DNA from: Bacillus nakamurai
GTDB taxonomy: Bacteria; Bacillota; Bacilli; Bacillales; Bacillaceae
Direction of reading: 5' to 3'
Length of the DNA stretch: 64,000 nucleotides
Assembly (NCBI RefSeq): GCF_001584325.1
Contig: NZ_LSAZ01000034.1
Coordinates: 2,403-66,402, forward strand
The position numbers were made by a program, and so were the translations under genes. Positions 20,057-28,861 of this stretch are shown here, one piece after another. Every line of letters starts with the position of its first letter. Within the stretch, counting starts at the first letter, position 1. Under the pieces are notes generated by a model. That model was not told the origin of the DNA. It worked only from the letters and a program-made list of their open reading frames with translations, and made no database searches.

Positions 20057-20863
20057 TTGCTGTTCCGGAAAAACTTGCACGCAGGTAAAGTGAAAGACGT
20101 ACATTTTGCTAACGGTTCGATACAGTTTCTGTCGGTAAAACTAAATGTGTATTGTTATGTGACGGACGGAATTCTTATTGATTCAGGCGCCCGATCATTA
20201 GCGCCTCAGTTTCAGGATTTTTTTCATACTCAATCGTTTGATGCTCTTTATTGCACACACATACATGAGGATCATACAGGGGGCGCGGCCTGGCTTCAAA
20301 AGGAGCGGAATTTACCGATTTACTTGAACCAATTGTCTGTCCCTGAAGCAGCAGCATCAGGTAAGTATCCCTTATACAGAAAGCTCTTCTGGGGAACAAG
20401 ACCGCCTTTTAAAGCGCAGCCATTTCCGGAAAAATTTACATCAAACCGTTATTGTTGGGAGACGATATTCACCCCCGGCCACTCAAGGGATCATACAGCT
20501 TTCTTAAATCATTCAACCGGACAGCTTTTTTCAGGTGATTTGTACGTAAGCACAAAAACAAAGGTTGTGTTGGAAAGTGAGTCGATTCCGCAAATTATTG
20601 AGTCAATTGAAAACATCCTCACCTTTGACTTTGACGAAATGTTTTGCTGTCATGCCGGATATATTGAAAACGGAAAGGATAAACTTCGGCAAAAGCTTCA
20701 TTATCTGTATGAGGTTACTGATCAAGTCCGTCAATTGCATCAGAAAGGTATGACGGCCGACGACATTCAGCAGCTGCTATTTCCCCGCAAGTACCCCATT
20801 ACTGTTTTTTCGAAAGGACAGTGGGACTCAAAACATATCGTAACATCCATTTTGAAGAAATGA
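20057..20863 (+). CDS. MBL-fold metallo-hydrolase
   Basis: A 268-residue protein starting at TTG 20057-20059, 7 bases after GGGAGGG. It has the metallo-beta-lactamase signature: CYVTDGILIDSGA (strand), CTHIHEDHTGGAAWL (HxHxDH at about 74-79), TPGHSRDHTAF (third His, about 140-150), LFSGDLYV (bridging Asp) and FCCHAGYI (last His). It belongs to the glyoxalase II/hydroxyacylglutathione hydrolase-like subset; the substrate is unknown. The perfect palindrome in its 5' leader implies control by a TetR-type repressor. The gene next to it upstream is such a regulator, but broken. Confidence 0.8.
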   Translation: MLFRKNLHAGKVKDVHFANGSIQFLSVKLNVYCYVTDGILIDSGARSLAPQFQDFFHTQSFDALYCTHIHEDHTGGAAWLQKERNLPIYLNQLSVPEAAASGKYPLYRKLFWGTRPPFKAQPFPEKFTSNRYCWETIFTPGHSRDHTAFLNHSTGQLFSGDLYVSTKTKVVLESESIPQIIESIENILTFDFDEMFCCHAGYIENGKDKLRQKLHYLYEVTDQVRQLHQKGMTADDIQQLLFPRKYPITVFSKGQWDSKHIVTSILKK

Positions 20864-20864
20864 C

Positions 20865-21643
20865 TTACGCATCAGTGCGGCCGTTATAATACTCAACCGC
20901 AAACTGTTTAAAACGCTCAGCGGCCGGTGAGCGCTCGTAGTTTTTTAACTGGGCCAATGCAATGGTCCGTTCGCACGTATAATCTGCGACCGGAAAATAC
21001 TGATGCTCCGTTGTTTTCGGCAATACTGCCGCACCTAAACAGGCGGCTGTCAGCCCTAATATGGTTGCCGCTTCCTCTCCTTCAAATGCGAGATGCGGGT
21101 GAATATTCAAATCCCGCACATCAGATCACCCATATACTTCCGTATCCGACCAAACTCCGCATGCTGATTTCCCTTCATTTTAATGCCCTTCTCCGCTGCA
21201 AGAGGGTGCGTCTTCGGAAGCACCGCGTAAAGCGGCTCTTTCTCCACCGTCCATTGCAAAAGTTCATTAGGCAAAGGCGGCGGGCTGAGGCGGATATCGG
21301 CATCTCCCGTTTTCATCATTTTGCGAAGCGTTTCATTTGCTCCTTGATAGAGCCTGAAGGTCACATTCGGATACTGATTTTTAAACTCGGCAATCAGCTG
21401 CGGCATTAAGTGCAAACCAAGCGTATGGAGAAATGATACTGCTATTTCACCATACTCCAGACTATATTCTTTTTGACTTGTTCAATCCCGTCATTTAAGG
21501 CGCGGCGGGCTTGTTTTGCTTTGATGAGAATTGATAATGGACCTGCTTAACGCCGGCTGAGAGATCATTCTTTCTTTGGCCGCATTAGTAAAATGCCGAT
21601 GTTTCGCAACCGCAATAAAGTTATCAAGCCGATGCGGTTCCAT
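20865..21643 (-). pseudogene. yybE: LysR-family regulator gene (YybE-like) with several frame breaks
   Basis: An ATG at 21641-21643 behind a GGGGAGGGAAAG ribosome site starts a normal LysR helix-turn-helix (MEPHRLDNFIAVAKHRHFTN, then AAKERMISQPALSRSII). It then breaks into nonsense at about 21520. Co-inducer-domain pieces follow in other frames: 21415-21107 (LMPQLIAEFKNQYPNVTFRL) and 21119-20865 (GLTAACLGAAVLPKTTEHQY). At least two or three indels are needed to read through. The gene is divergent from an intact MFS exporter, the same layout as yybE-yybF in B. subtilis, so it was the exporter's activator. Confidence 0.75.
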
Positions 21644-21763
21644 CTTTCCCTCCCCTTCCGTTATAACCAAAATGCATTAATATAATAGTAATTATAAATT
21701 AGACACATCGAAATGAAAAGCGTACGATACATATAAGACATCAGTAAGAAAAGAGGGACATTC

Positions 21764-22981
21764 ATGACGTTTATTCAGCCTCATACAAAGTCTTACCGAC
21801 AAGCCAGCCTGGCCCTGTTTATCAGCGGTTTTGTGACATTTGCCACACTTTATACGACACAGCCGCTTTTGCCTTTGTTTTCTGAAGAATTTCATATTTC
21901 TGCGGCGGCTGCCAGCTTAACTTTATCCATCTCTACTGCAGTATTGGCATTTTCGTTAGTAGCCGCGGCTTCCTTATCCGACAAGTTTGGGAGAAAAAAA
22001 TTAATGGTGCTTTCATTATCTGCCACGTCTATTCTCGGTCTGTTAACAGCCTTCAGTCCGGCTTTTCCGGCGCTTTTGGCAATGAGAGGACTGCTCGGCA
22101 TTTTTTTGGCAGGCGTTCCGGCTGTCGCCATGACATATGTAGGCGAGGAATTCGATCCGAAAGGCCTTGGGAAAATGATGGGCCTGTATATCAGCGGCAC
22201 AAGCATTGGAGGAATGAGCGGCAGGCTTTTAACGGGGCTTCTGACAGATTTATTCGGCTGGCGGCAGGCGCTTGGCATCATCGGTATTCTGTCTATCGCG
22301 TTAAGCTTTTTATTTTGGCGCTTTCTTCCCGATCCGCGCCATTCTGAAAAACGGGGCATGAGCTTGAAAACGGCCCTCAAGGAATACGGGGCGGTCTTTC
22401 ATCACAAACGGCTGCTTTTATTAATTTCGTTAGGGTTTATATTAATGGGGAGCTTTGTAACCTTATATAATTATATCGGTTTTCAATTAATGGCGGCCCC
22501 TTATCATTTGTCACAAACTTTGATCGGGTTTATTTTCGTTGTCTATCTCGCAGGGACTTTCAGTTCTGTTTATATGGGAAAAAAAGCGGATCTGTACGGC
22601 AGTTCAAAGATGATTAAGATTGCCATCTTCGTTATGCTGGCCGGCGCAGTCATTACTCTTTTACCGCAGCTGGCGCTTAAAATCGCAGGGATTGCCGTCT
22701 TTACATTCGGTTTCTTCGGATCGCATTCGATTGCAAGCTCGTGGGTCGCCCGCGCTGCCGGTGATCATCGCTCGCAAGCCTCTTCTTTATATCTGCTATT
22801 CTATTATATTGGTTCTAGCGTTGCGGGATCATTTGGCGGATTCTTTTGGGCGCATTTTCAGTGGATCGGCATTATTGCATTTATTTCTGTTATGCTTTTG
22901 CTCTCTTTTCCGATTTTATTTTTGGCAGAGTTTCAAAAAAACAAACGGGACTGTTTTCATTTAAATAAACAAAAACATTAA
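21764..22981 (+). CDS. yybF: MFS transporter (YybF-like)
   Basis: A 405-residue major facilitator protein with 12 predicted membrane helices. It has the motif A loop DKFGRKKLMVLSLSATSILG between helices 2 and 3 (about 71-90) and the second-half equivalent YMGKKADLYGSSKMIKI. It resembles the YybF/AraJ-type drug exporter group. It starts at ATG 21764, shortly after AAGAAAAGAGGGACATTC. The divergent LysR regulator gene is broken, so its expression may be fixed at a basal level. A long-loop hairpin after the gene serves as convergent terminator. Confidence 0.85.
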   Translation: MTFIQPHTKSYRQASLALFISGFVTFATLYTTQPLLPLFSEEFHISAAAASLTLSISTAVLAFSLVAAASLSDKFGRKKLMVLSLSATSILGLLTAFSPAFPALLAMRGLLGIFLAGVPAVAMTYVGEEFDPKGLGKMMGLYISGTSIGGMSGRLLTGLLTDLFGWRQALGIIGILSIALSFLFWRFLPDPRHSEKRGMSLKTALKEYGAVFHHKRLLLLISLGFILMGSFVTLYNYIGFQLMAAPYHLSQTLIGFIFVVYLAGTFSSVYMGKKADLYGSSKMIKIAIFVMLAGAVITLLPQLALKIAGIAVFTFGFFGSHSIASSWVARAAGDHRSQASSLYLLFYYIGSSVAGSFGGFFWAHFQWIGIIAFISVMLLLSFPILFLAEFQKNKRDCFHLNKQKH

Positions 22982-23016
22982 AGTTTTTGTGTCTTTTGTC
23001 CGATAGTAAGGATAAG

Positions 23017-23079
23017 GCCGGCACGATACTCCCTATAACTATTCCTTTTGATTCAGTAGATTTCAAATATCGTGCCGGC
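23017..23079. terminator. Long-loop hairpin between convergent genes
   Basis: A 12-base perfect stem GCCGGCACGATA / TATCGTGCCGGC separated by 39 bases, followed by TTTCTT. It separates yybF from cypB. Confidence 0.55.
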
Positions 23080-23124
23080 TTTCTTCGTTGTATTACATTA
23101 GTCAGGTGTGATGTCTTTCACCTT

Positions 23125-26100
23125 TTACACACCCGCCCAAACATCTTTCGCGTATCTTCCTTCCGCTTGCAGTTTCTCAAGCCACTTCAGCGAAGTATTT
23201 GCATCGGTGTCATGTACGCTTCCATATGCCCGAAGCAATACGTTTTCTACAGCCGGAGCCATTTTGCTTCCGTCTCCGCATATATAGAGATGGCCTCCTT
23301 TATCAAGAAGCCCAATGATTTGTGAAGCTTCCCGATGCAGAATATCCTGTACATATATCTTACAATTCTGGTCTAAGCGTGAATATGCCCGGTGCACCGT
23401 GACAAGCCCCGATTGCTCAGCTTGAATAAATTCATCTTTATAAAGGTCATCCTCTTCAGGGTGCCGGCAGCCGAAGTATAAATGAGCTTCGCCCAGGCTG
23501 TTTCCCGCCGCTTTTTCGGCAGCGCGCGCTTGGATGAATCCTCTGAATGGCGCAATACCCGTGCCCGCTCCCACCATAATAAGCGGAGTCTCCGTATTCT
23601 CCGGCAATGCGAACCCGGATTGCGGAGAACGGATGAAGCAGACTGCACGATCTCCCTCCTGTAATCCGGCTAAATAATTTGAAGCGACGCCGCGGTATTC
23701 TCCCCGGCCGCTCCAAGACGGAGCCGCCACGACGCCGACCGTTATACTCACCTTCTCATTGGCGGCCTTTGGCGAACTGGAGATGGAATAATAGCGCGCC
23801 TTCAATGACGGCAGAAGTTCTAAAAACCGTTCAAACGGCATTTCACAAGCCGGATAATCTTCTAAAAGATCCAGCATCGTCATTCGTTTTTTCAGCACGT
23901 TTTCTCTATAGGCCGCATCATCAGAATGAAGATATTCCAATTCCTTCTGGTGCGGCGGGCAAACCGTGTATGCCGCAAGCTCACGAAGCTGTGCTCTTGT
24001 CGCCGGTTCCTGCAATTCCACATGCGACGCCAGCAGCTCTGAGGCATTGACCGGACGATCCATAGGCAGATGAGGAACATGGCGCCCGCTGATTTTAAAG
24101 AGCTGATGCGGGTCCAGACCGAAACGGCGTATCACGCGGTTTATAAGTTCATCACTGTTTTTCGGCAGCACACCGAGATGGTCCCCTTCTTGATAAGCTT
24201 CCGTTTCAGGAAGAAGCAGCTCAATATGCCGGACAGACCGCGTGCTGTTTCCTGTATGAAGCTCTTTATTTTTTATGACTTTCGTTTCAAAGGCGTCATA
24301 GGTTTTGGCAAGCGGCGTTTCAGTCGCTTCATTCACAAACTCAATTGATAGTGATGATCTATTTTGCTGATCAGTGACATCTTCCAAATCAAAAGCCTTG
24401 ATGATGTCTTGCCAAAACAAATTCTCCCATGCTTCCTGACTGCTCTCAAAATCGTCCGCTCCGTCTCCTTCACCGATGGATGTGAGACGTTTTGCCCCTT
24501 TTAACTCAAGCGTTTTGTCTATAAGGCGGGGAATCCGCTGGTATGTGCTCGCCCAGTTGCGGTTTCCGCAGCCGAAAACGGCATATGAAACGCCATTCAA
24601 ATCATGATCTTTTAGCGTATCCATCCACTTCACAAATCCTGCTGCATTATCAGGCGGAGCTCCGTTATATGAAGCCGTTACAATGACAACCGCCCCTTCA
24701 GTAGGCAGTTTTCCGATATAATCATCAAGCGGAGCCGTTTCGGCTGCAAAACCTTTGCTGCGACCGATATCGAAGAGTTCTTCCGCGATTCCTTCCGCAG
24801 TGCCTAAATTTGATCCGTAAAGCACGAGAAGCGGAGTTCCGTGAGTCGGTATATCTTTCAGCTCCTCTTTGGTATCGCTCGTCTCGGCTTGTTTCTCTTG
24901 TACAGGCTGAAGCGGGACGTCCTTCTTTTTCACCCGAATGGTAAAGTCGCCGGGCTTAATGGTTAAGGCCTCTTTAATGGACAGCTCATAATGTTTGTGA
25001 TCAATCAGCTCAAAGTGCTTTAAGACGAGGCCGAGCACCATTGTCGCTTCATGCAGGGCAAACTGCATCCCGATGCATGCACGCTGTCCGTTTCCGAAAG
25101 GCTTATAAGCGTGATTCGGGATCGCAGCGGGATCACTGAAACGCTCCGGACGGAACATTTCTGCATCTTCTCCCCACGCGCTTTTATCACGGTGTAATTG
25201 CGGTGTTAGAATCGTCACAGGCTGTCCTTTCTCAATCGGATATTTCCCGCCAAGAACCGTATCTTCCTTCGCATATAATGAAAAGGCCGGAGCCGTCGGA
25301 TAAAGCCGCAATGTCTCGTTTAATACCATGCGGATATATTTTAACTGCTGGATCTGCTTATAATCAGGGAGGTCTCCCGTTAATACCTGTTCAGCCTCCT
25401 GACTGGCTTTTTCCAATTTATCTTTGTTTTTCAGCAGGCAGTATATCGCAAAGGAAAGCAGACCGCTTGTCGTTTCATGTCCCGCGATTAAAAATGTGAT
25501 GATTTGATAGCGGATATTCTCATCATCAAGCGTTTCGCCTGTTACCGGGTCTTTGGCATCAAGCATCAATGACAAAAGGTCTGTGATTTCTTCATCCGGG
25601 TTTTCCCTTCGCTCAGCTATGATCTTATCAACAAGCGAATTCATCACTTCGATATCTTGCTGAAATTGGTGTCTTGTTTTGACCATCAGCTTATCTTGCA
25701 GGCTGTGTCTTTGCGATTGGCGCATCGCCTCTTGCAGCCCGCGAAGCATGCTTATAATGAAAGGATGCTGTGTGTCGCGGTAAAAGCTGTTAAAGCGAAA
25801 ATGAAATCCGCACAGCCCGATTGTATCTAACGTCAGGCGCGTCATGTCTTCAGCAACGTCAATTTCTTCTTTCGGATTCAGTCTGCTCCATTTTTGCACG
25901 AGCTGCATCGCAATATCCAGCATCATAGAATGATAGCCTTTCATAGCTTTTTGGCTGAAGCTCGGCAATAAAATCCGATGCGCTTTCTGCCAGTTCTTCT
26001 CGTTTGTCCAGCTTGTAAACAATCCGTCGCCGGCAAATTCACGGACTTTCAGCAGTCCTTTGCCGAGGTTTTTGTCAAATCTCGATTCATCGAATACTTC

Positions 26101-26283
26101 AGCTGCCAGCCTATGGCCGGAAACGAACACCGCAGCGGAGCTTGGAAATTCAAAGCGGAAAATCGGTCCGTATTCTTCGGCAATTTTCCAAAGAGATTGT
26201 GCCAGTTTCTCTTTTTCGATATGGGGGAGATTTTTAAGCGGTCCGTACGTTTTCGGCTGAGGTATAGCGTTCAATTGTTTCAT
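23125..26283 (-). CDS. cypB: Self-sufficient cytochrome P450-NADPH reductase (CYP102A type)
   Basis: A 1052-residue fusion like P450 BM3. It hydroxylates medium to long-chain fatty acids near the methyl end. The heme domain (1-460) has the I-helix [10 protein letters not shown] (about 263-272) and the heme loop [10 protein letters not shown] (about 395-404; Cys ligand). The linker leads to an FMN flavodoxin domain ([20 protein letters not shown], about 485-504). The FAD/NADPH domain has RYYSISSSP and [12 protein letters not shown], and ends KDVWAG. Length and gene context (fatR directly upstream, 28-base gap) identify it as CypB/YrhJ rather than CypD. Expression should be induced by fatty acids through FatR release. 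Confidence 0.95.
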   Translation of the reverse strand: MKQLNAIPQPKTYGPLKNLPHIEKEKLAQSLWKIAEEYGPIFRFEFPSSAAVFVSGHRLAAEVFDESRFDKNLGKGLLKVREFAGDGLFTSWTNEKNWQKAHRILLPSFSQKAMKGYHSMMLDIAMQLVQKWSRLNPKEEIDVAEDMTRLTLDTIGLCGFHFRFNSFYRDTQHPFIISMLRGLQEAMRQSQRHSLQDKLMVKTRHQFQQDIEVMNSLVDKIIAERRENPDEEITDLLSLMLDAKDPVTGETLDDENIRYQIITFLIAGHETTSGLLSFAIYCLLKNKDKLEKASQEAEQVLTGDLPDYKQIQQLKYIRMVLNETLRLYPTAPAFSLYAKEDTVLGGKYPIEKGQPVTILTPQLHRDKSAWGEDAEMFRPERFSDPAAIPNHAYKPFGNGQRACIGMQFALHEATMVLGLVLKHFELIDHKHYELSIKEALTIKPGDFTIRVKKKDVPLQPVQEKQAETSDTKEELKDIPTHGTPLLVLYGSNLGTAEGIAEELFDIGRSKGFAAETAPLDDYIGKLPTEGAVVIVTASYNGAPPDNAAGFVKWMDTLKDHDLNGVSYAVFGCGNRNWASTYQRIPRLIDKTLELKGAKRLTSIGEGDGADDFESSQEAWENLFWQDIIKAFDLEDVTDQQNRSSLSIEFVNEATETPLAKTYDAFETKVIKNKELHTGNSTRSVRHIELLLPETEAYQEGDHLGVLPKNSDELINRVIRRFGLDPHQLFKISGRHVPHLPMDRPVNASELLASHVELQEPATRAQLRELAAYTVCPPHQKELEYLHSDDAAYRENVLKKRMTMLDLLEDYPACEMPFERFLELLPSLKARYYSISSSPKAANEKVSITVGVVAAPSWSGRGEYRGVASNYLAGLQEGDRAVCFIRSPQSGFALPENTETPLIMVGAGTGIAPFRGFIQARAAEKAAGNSLGEAHLYFGCRHPEEDDLYKDEFIQAEQSGLVTVHRAYSRLDQNCKIYVQDILHREASQIIGLLDKGGHLYICGDGSKMAPAVENVLLRAYGSVHDTDANTSLKWLEKLQAEGRYAKDVWAGV

Positions 26284-26311
26284 ATTGATCTTCCTTCCCT
26301 TCGGCGAATAG

Positions 26312-26878
26312 TTAATGATTCCTGATAGCGTCCCAGCAGCACAGCTCTAATTCTTTCAGAAATGGCTTTGTTATCTCCACGCTGCCCGTTCGGACGAGCT
26401 GATAGAGTTTAAGATAAGCGCCGAGCACGATCGCCATAAGCACATTTGACGGCAGATTGCGAAGCACTCCTTCAGACTTGCCGCGCTGAAAATACTCACC
26501 CAGCATCTTTGTTAATTCATCAAGCAGCTTATGACTCGTTTCATTTAAAAAGTAAGCATCTTTATTCGTTTCAAGGAAAAATAACGCATATTCACTTTCC
26601 TTCGTAAAATCAACGAGACAATAAAAAAGCTGCTGAAACCCTTCTCTTACAGATATTTTTGAAAAATCGGTTTTGAATTTTTCAGTAAAACGCTGAACGC
26701 TTTCCTGATAAAGCACATTCACAAGCGTTTCTTTACTGTCGAAGTAGCGGTAAATCGTTCCGGTTCCGACATCGGCCTGCGCGGCAATCATCGGAATCGT
26801 CGTCGCGTCAAAGCCTCTTTCTGTAAACAGAGTGAGCGATGCTTTCATAATGAGATCTACTTTGTTTGAAGATGTCAT
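26312..26878 (-). CDS. fatR: FatR, TetR-family repressor of fatR-cypB
   Basis: A 188-residue TetR regulator starting at ATG 26876-26878 behind GGGAGGGCTGTC; longer in-frame starts have no ribosome site. The N-terminal helix-turn-helix is [20 protein letters not shown] (about 29-48). The C-terminal domain binds polyunsaturated fatty acids in B. subtilis FatR (BscR), which lifts repression of cypB. A 22-base perfect palindrome lies just upstream (26900-26921) as its autoregulatory operator. cypB follows in the same operon. Confidence 0.92.
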   Translation of the reverse strand: MTSSNKVDLIMKASLTLFTERGFDATTIPMIAAQADVGTGTIYRYFDSKETLVNVLYQESVQRFTEKFKTDFSKISVREGFQQLFYCLVDFTKESEYALFFLETNKDAYFLNETSHKLLDELTKMLGEYFQRGKSEGVLRNLPSNVLMAIVLGAYLKLYQLVRTGSVEITKPFLKELELCCWDAIRNH

Positions 26879-26899
26879 GACAGCCCTCCCTTTCCAATT

Positions 26900-26921
26900 A
26901 CGGAATGAATATTCATTCCGT
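26900..26921 (-). promoter_or_regulatory. FatR operator, 22-base perfect palindrome
   Basis: ACGGAATGAAT and its exact inverse, giving core GAATGA-ATAT-TCATTC. It lies 20 bases upstream of the fatR start codon, so bound FatR would block the fatR-cypB operon. Confidence 0.85.
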
Positions 26922-27040
26922 TTGTTCAAAAATATATAACATAAGGTCATCTGATTATCATTGTATAAGAAAAAAACCTTTTTTAATATAAAATATATCT
27001 GAAAAAATCGAAAATAAGAAAATATGCCCAATTTATTAAA

Positions 27041-27265
27041 AAGAGCTGCAATGACTTATGCAGCTCTTCAGATTAAAGAGAAAGTGGGGGTTTTGAAGAC
27101 GTATGGCAAAGAAACCCTCATTCTTTTAATTTCTTTCGTTCCGAGACACAATATATTGTGTGCCTGCCTATGGGATCAGACCAGTATATTGTGTGATTAA
27201 ATTTCAAAAAGGCTGTCGAGATTTTCTCGACAGCTGAAGAGCTGCAATGACTTATGCAGCTCTTT
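27041..27265. other. Structured intergenic region with a duplicated hairpin and NrdR-box-like palindrome
   Basis: This stretch of about 400 bases between fatR and yrhH holds no gene. A 27-base hairpin unit, AGAGCTGCAATGACTTATGC followed by AGCTCTT, occurs at about 27043-27069 and again at 27238-27264, same orientation. Between them are ACACAATATATTGTGT (27146-27161, perfect palindrome), a half copy 33 bases on (27180-27194), and a hairpin GCTGTCGAGA / TCTCGACAGC (27214-27236 region). The outer hairpin with TTTTTA after either copy can act as terminator for yrhH. Confidence 0.55.
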
Positions 27266-27285
27266 TTATTTCCCGAGAAATGATT

Positions 27286-27825
27286 CTATTTAATGGCAGT
27301 AATAAAATGGAATGAATCTCTGCTGACAACTGAAATCTCTCTGAAATATTGATCGCGCAGCAGCTGAATTACGTCCTTTTCACTTATTCCGGATGGCTGA
27401 AGGACAATGTACAATCGCCCGTCGATTTGAAGCACTCGGTACACTTCTTTTAATGCAAGCTGGTAATCACTGACCGTTTCAACAGTATGTAAAGAAAGAA
27501 CTTTGTGAAAACTGCGGTCATTAAATGGGATGCTTTCAGGGCGCCCCGGCAGAATTTCTCCCGTTCCGGCCTTTATAGCGGAACGGTTTGCGCGTGCCGT
27601 TTTCCGCAGTTTTCTTTTCGAAGATTCTATACTTTTTAAACTGCCTTTTTCAAGCTGTCCGATTATTTTTTTAAACATCTTGCCGTTTCCTGTTCCAATT
27701 TCCAGAATGCGGTCATGTTCTTGTATATCCATCATCATTTGCTGAATGACTCTTTGTGCTGGTTCTGATTTTGCCAAGTATTTCGCGCGCATTCTTTTTA
27801 ATGCTGAAGATGTATGTTGCAACAT
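27286..27825 (-). CDS. yrhH: YrhH, class I SAM-dependent methyltransferase
   Basis: A 179-residue methyltransferase with motif I ILEIGTGNGKMFKKI (about 40-54), a post-I acidic end replaced by SIESSKRKLRKTA, and HKVLSLHTVETVSD / GRLYIVLQPSG in the second half of the Rossmann domain. Length matches B. subtilis YrhH. Substrate is unknown; in B. subtilis the gene is part of ECF sigma (cell-envelope stress) regulons. Upstream on the minus strand GAAAC (27929-27933) and CGTC (27908-27911), 17 bases apart, form an ECF-type promoter. An inverted repeat (27881-27899) lies in the leader. Confidence 0.88.
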   Translation of the reverse strand: MLQHTSSALKRMRAKYLAKSEPAQRVIQQMMMDIQEHDRILEIGTGNGKMFKKIIGQLEKGSLKSIESSKRKLRKTARANRSAIKAGTGEILPGRPESIPFNDRSFHKVLSLHTVETVSDYQLALKEVYRVLQIDGRLYIVLQPSGISEKDVIQLLRDQYFREISVVSRDSFHFITAIK

Positions 27826-27907
27826 TGTATAACACCCGCTTTTCTTTTCCTGTCATTTTAGTATTCAAAGATAATAATCACCTCATATTAGTATGAGGTA
27901 CTAACTA

Positions 27908-27933
27908 GACGCATTTCTTTTTATAAACGTTTC
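27908..27933 (-). promoter_or_regulatory. ECF (SigM/X/W-type) promoter of yrhH
   Basis: On the minus strand CGAAAC, 17 bases, CGTCTA. This fits the AAC ... CGTC pattern recognised by SigM and relatives. Confidence 0.6.
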
Positions 27934-27965
27934 GATTTATTTGAAATTTACATTAGTTTTCATAA

Positions 27966-27994
27966 AAAAAGACGGAAAACGTAGGTTTTCCGCC
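27966..27994 (-). terminator. Terminator of the 51-residue gene
   Basis: GGCGGAAAAC-CTAC-GTTTTCCGTC on the minus strand followed by TTTTTTT. Confidence 0.85.
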
Positions 27995-27998
27995 TGCC

Positions 27999-28154
27999 CT
28001 AGTACCAATAATAAGGTGATATATATCTTCTTTGCCAGGAAATCGCCGCCATTCTTTGCCGGCGATACGGGTTGCCATAGCCGTGTTTAAAAGAGTGGGG
28101 CATTGACGCATACCCGTGCCCGATGGATGGAAGTCTGTTCTGATCGCCCTGCAT
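27999..28154 (-). CDS. 51-residue basic, aromatic-rich small protein
   Basis: ATG 28152-28154 follows AGGTGACGGC. The product begins MQGDQNRLPSIGHGYASMPH and ends RRYISPYYWY, rich in Tyr, Gly, Arg and His, without hydrophobic segments. Composition recalls small spore-coat or spore-associated proteins, but I cannot name it. It ends 5 bases before a very good terminator, which supports a real transcript. On the same strand it follows a 17-codon frame and yrzI. Confidence 0.5.
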   Translation of the reverse strand: MQGDQNRLPSIGHGYASMPHSFKHGYGNPYRRQRMAAISWQRRYISPYYWY

Positions 28155-28231
28155 GCCGTCACCTGCTTACCTATAATTTCTTACTTTATCATCGTATGCA
28201 GGCCGGCTGCTCAGTGACAGCGGATTTCAAG

Positions 28232-28285
28232 CTAAACCTGGTCCTTCTCCATTGTATAATGAATCAACAGCTCAATTCTGAACAT
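28232..28285 (-). CDS. Possible 17-residue peptide with a strong ribosome site
   Basis: GAAGGAGGAGATGACG precedes ATG 28283-28285; the frame reads MFRIELLIHYTMEKDQV and stops. The ribosome site is stronger than chance, but the peptide is too short to judge. It lies between yrzI and the 51-residue gene, on their strand, and could be a leader peptide for the latter. Confidence 0.3.
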   Translation of the reverse strand: MFRIELLIHYTMEKDQV

Positions 28286-28328
28286 CGTCATCTCCTCCTT
28301 CTCCTCCATTTTGTCTCTTGCGGCCGGT

Positions 28329-28469
28329 TTAGTTCATATAAAAGTGTTTCAGCTGGCGTTCTCTCGCTTCATTATAGAACTCCTCGACTTGCTGTTCTCG
28401 TTCATACTCTTCAGCGCTTTTAAAACGTTTTGAAATGGTTAATGTTAAAAAGAAAAGGTTAATGGTCAT
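28329..28469 (-). CDS. yrzI: YrzI family small protein
   Basis: A 46-residue protein from ATG 28467-28469, after GGGGTGAGCGATA. It reads MTINLFFLTLTISKRFKSAE, then EYEREQQVEEFYNEARERQL and KHFYMN: a short hydrophobic N-terminus and a charged helical remainder. It matches YrzI of B. subtilis as I recall it and sits in the same place between yrhH and yrhG. Role unknown; family members are sporulation-associated. Confidence 0.8.
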   Translation of the reverse strand: MTINLFFLTLTISKRFKSAEEYEREQQVEEFYNEARERQLKHFYMN

Positions 28470-28510
28470 TATCGCTCACCCCCTTTCATTGTCCGCACAA
28501 GCGAAAATAA

Positions 28511-28539
28511 CCCGCAGCAAAGTCAAGATGTGCTGCGGG
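28511..28539 (-). terminator. Terminator of the short transcript starting near 28760
   Basis: On the minus strand CCCGCAGCA-loop-TGCTGCGGG followed by TTATTTT. Confidence 0.8.
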
Positions 28540-28618
28540 CAGACTAAATCCGCAGACAAAAGAAGACTGTCGCTTCTTTAACCTGCGGGGAGCTGCGAAT
28601 GTCCTGAAATACTCCAAA

Positions 28619-28717
28619 TTAACGTGCTGAATGGGCAGAGGTTAAGGAAGGACACGAACTCTTCCACAGGCTGAATCGATTCACATTTAGGTTCGGCTTG
28701 CTGTTTAACGAAGTCAT
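28619..28717 (-). CDS. Small expressed gene between yrhG and yrzI, 32 codons (possibly frameshifted)
   Basis: A well-formed expression unit: promoter at 28752-28780, ribosome site AAAGGGAGG, ATG 28715-28717, terminator at 28511-28539. The ATG frame gives MTSLNSKPNLNVNRFSLWKS and ends SAHSAR. The next frame of the same DNA reads DFVKQQAEPKCESIQPVEEF, then VSFLNLCPFSTLIWSISGHS and QLPAG, which looks more like a protein, so a one-base shift near the start may have occurred. Alternatively the transcript is a small RNA. Unrecognised. Confidence 0.4.
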   Translation of the reverse strand: MTSLNSKPNLNVNRFSLWKSSCPSLTSAHSAR

Positions 28718-28751
28718 TTGATCCAACCTCCCTTTGCTTTTTTCTTCCTTT

Positions 28752-28780
28752 GTAAGTATATCCACCAAATACCATTTTGT
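28752..28780 (-). promoter_or_regulatory. Strong SigA-type promoter
   Basis: On the minus strand TTTACA, 17-base spacer AAATGGTATTTGGTGGA, TATACT. It drives the short transcript containing 28619-28717. Confidence 0.7.
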
Positions 28781-28861
28781 AAACATTTTTTTCTAGAAAT
28801 GGACTGAAAATGTGCTGGATTTCCACTTCAATTGTCCTTCTAATCCGGCAGCTTTCGTATG

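Noticed and set aside
21892-22380. A 162-codon minus-strand frame inside the MFS transporter gene
   Set aside because: Antisense shadow of the transporter, Pro/Arg-rich and without a start signal.
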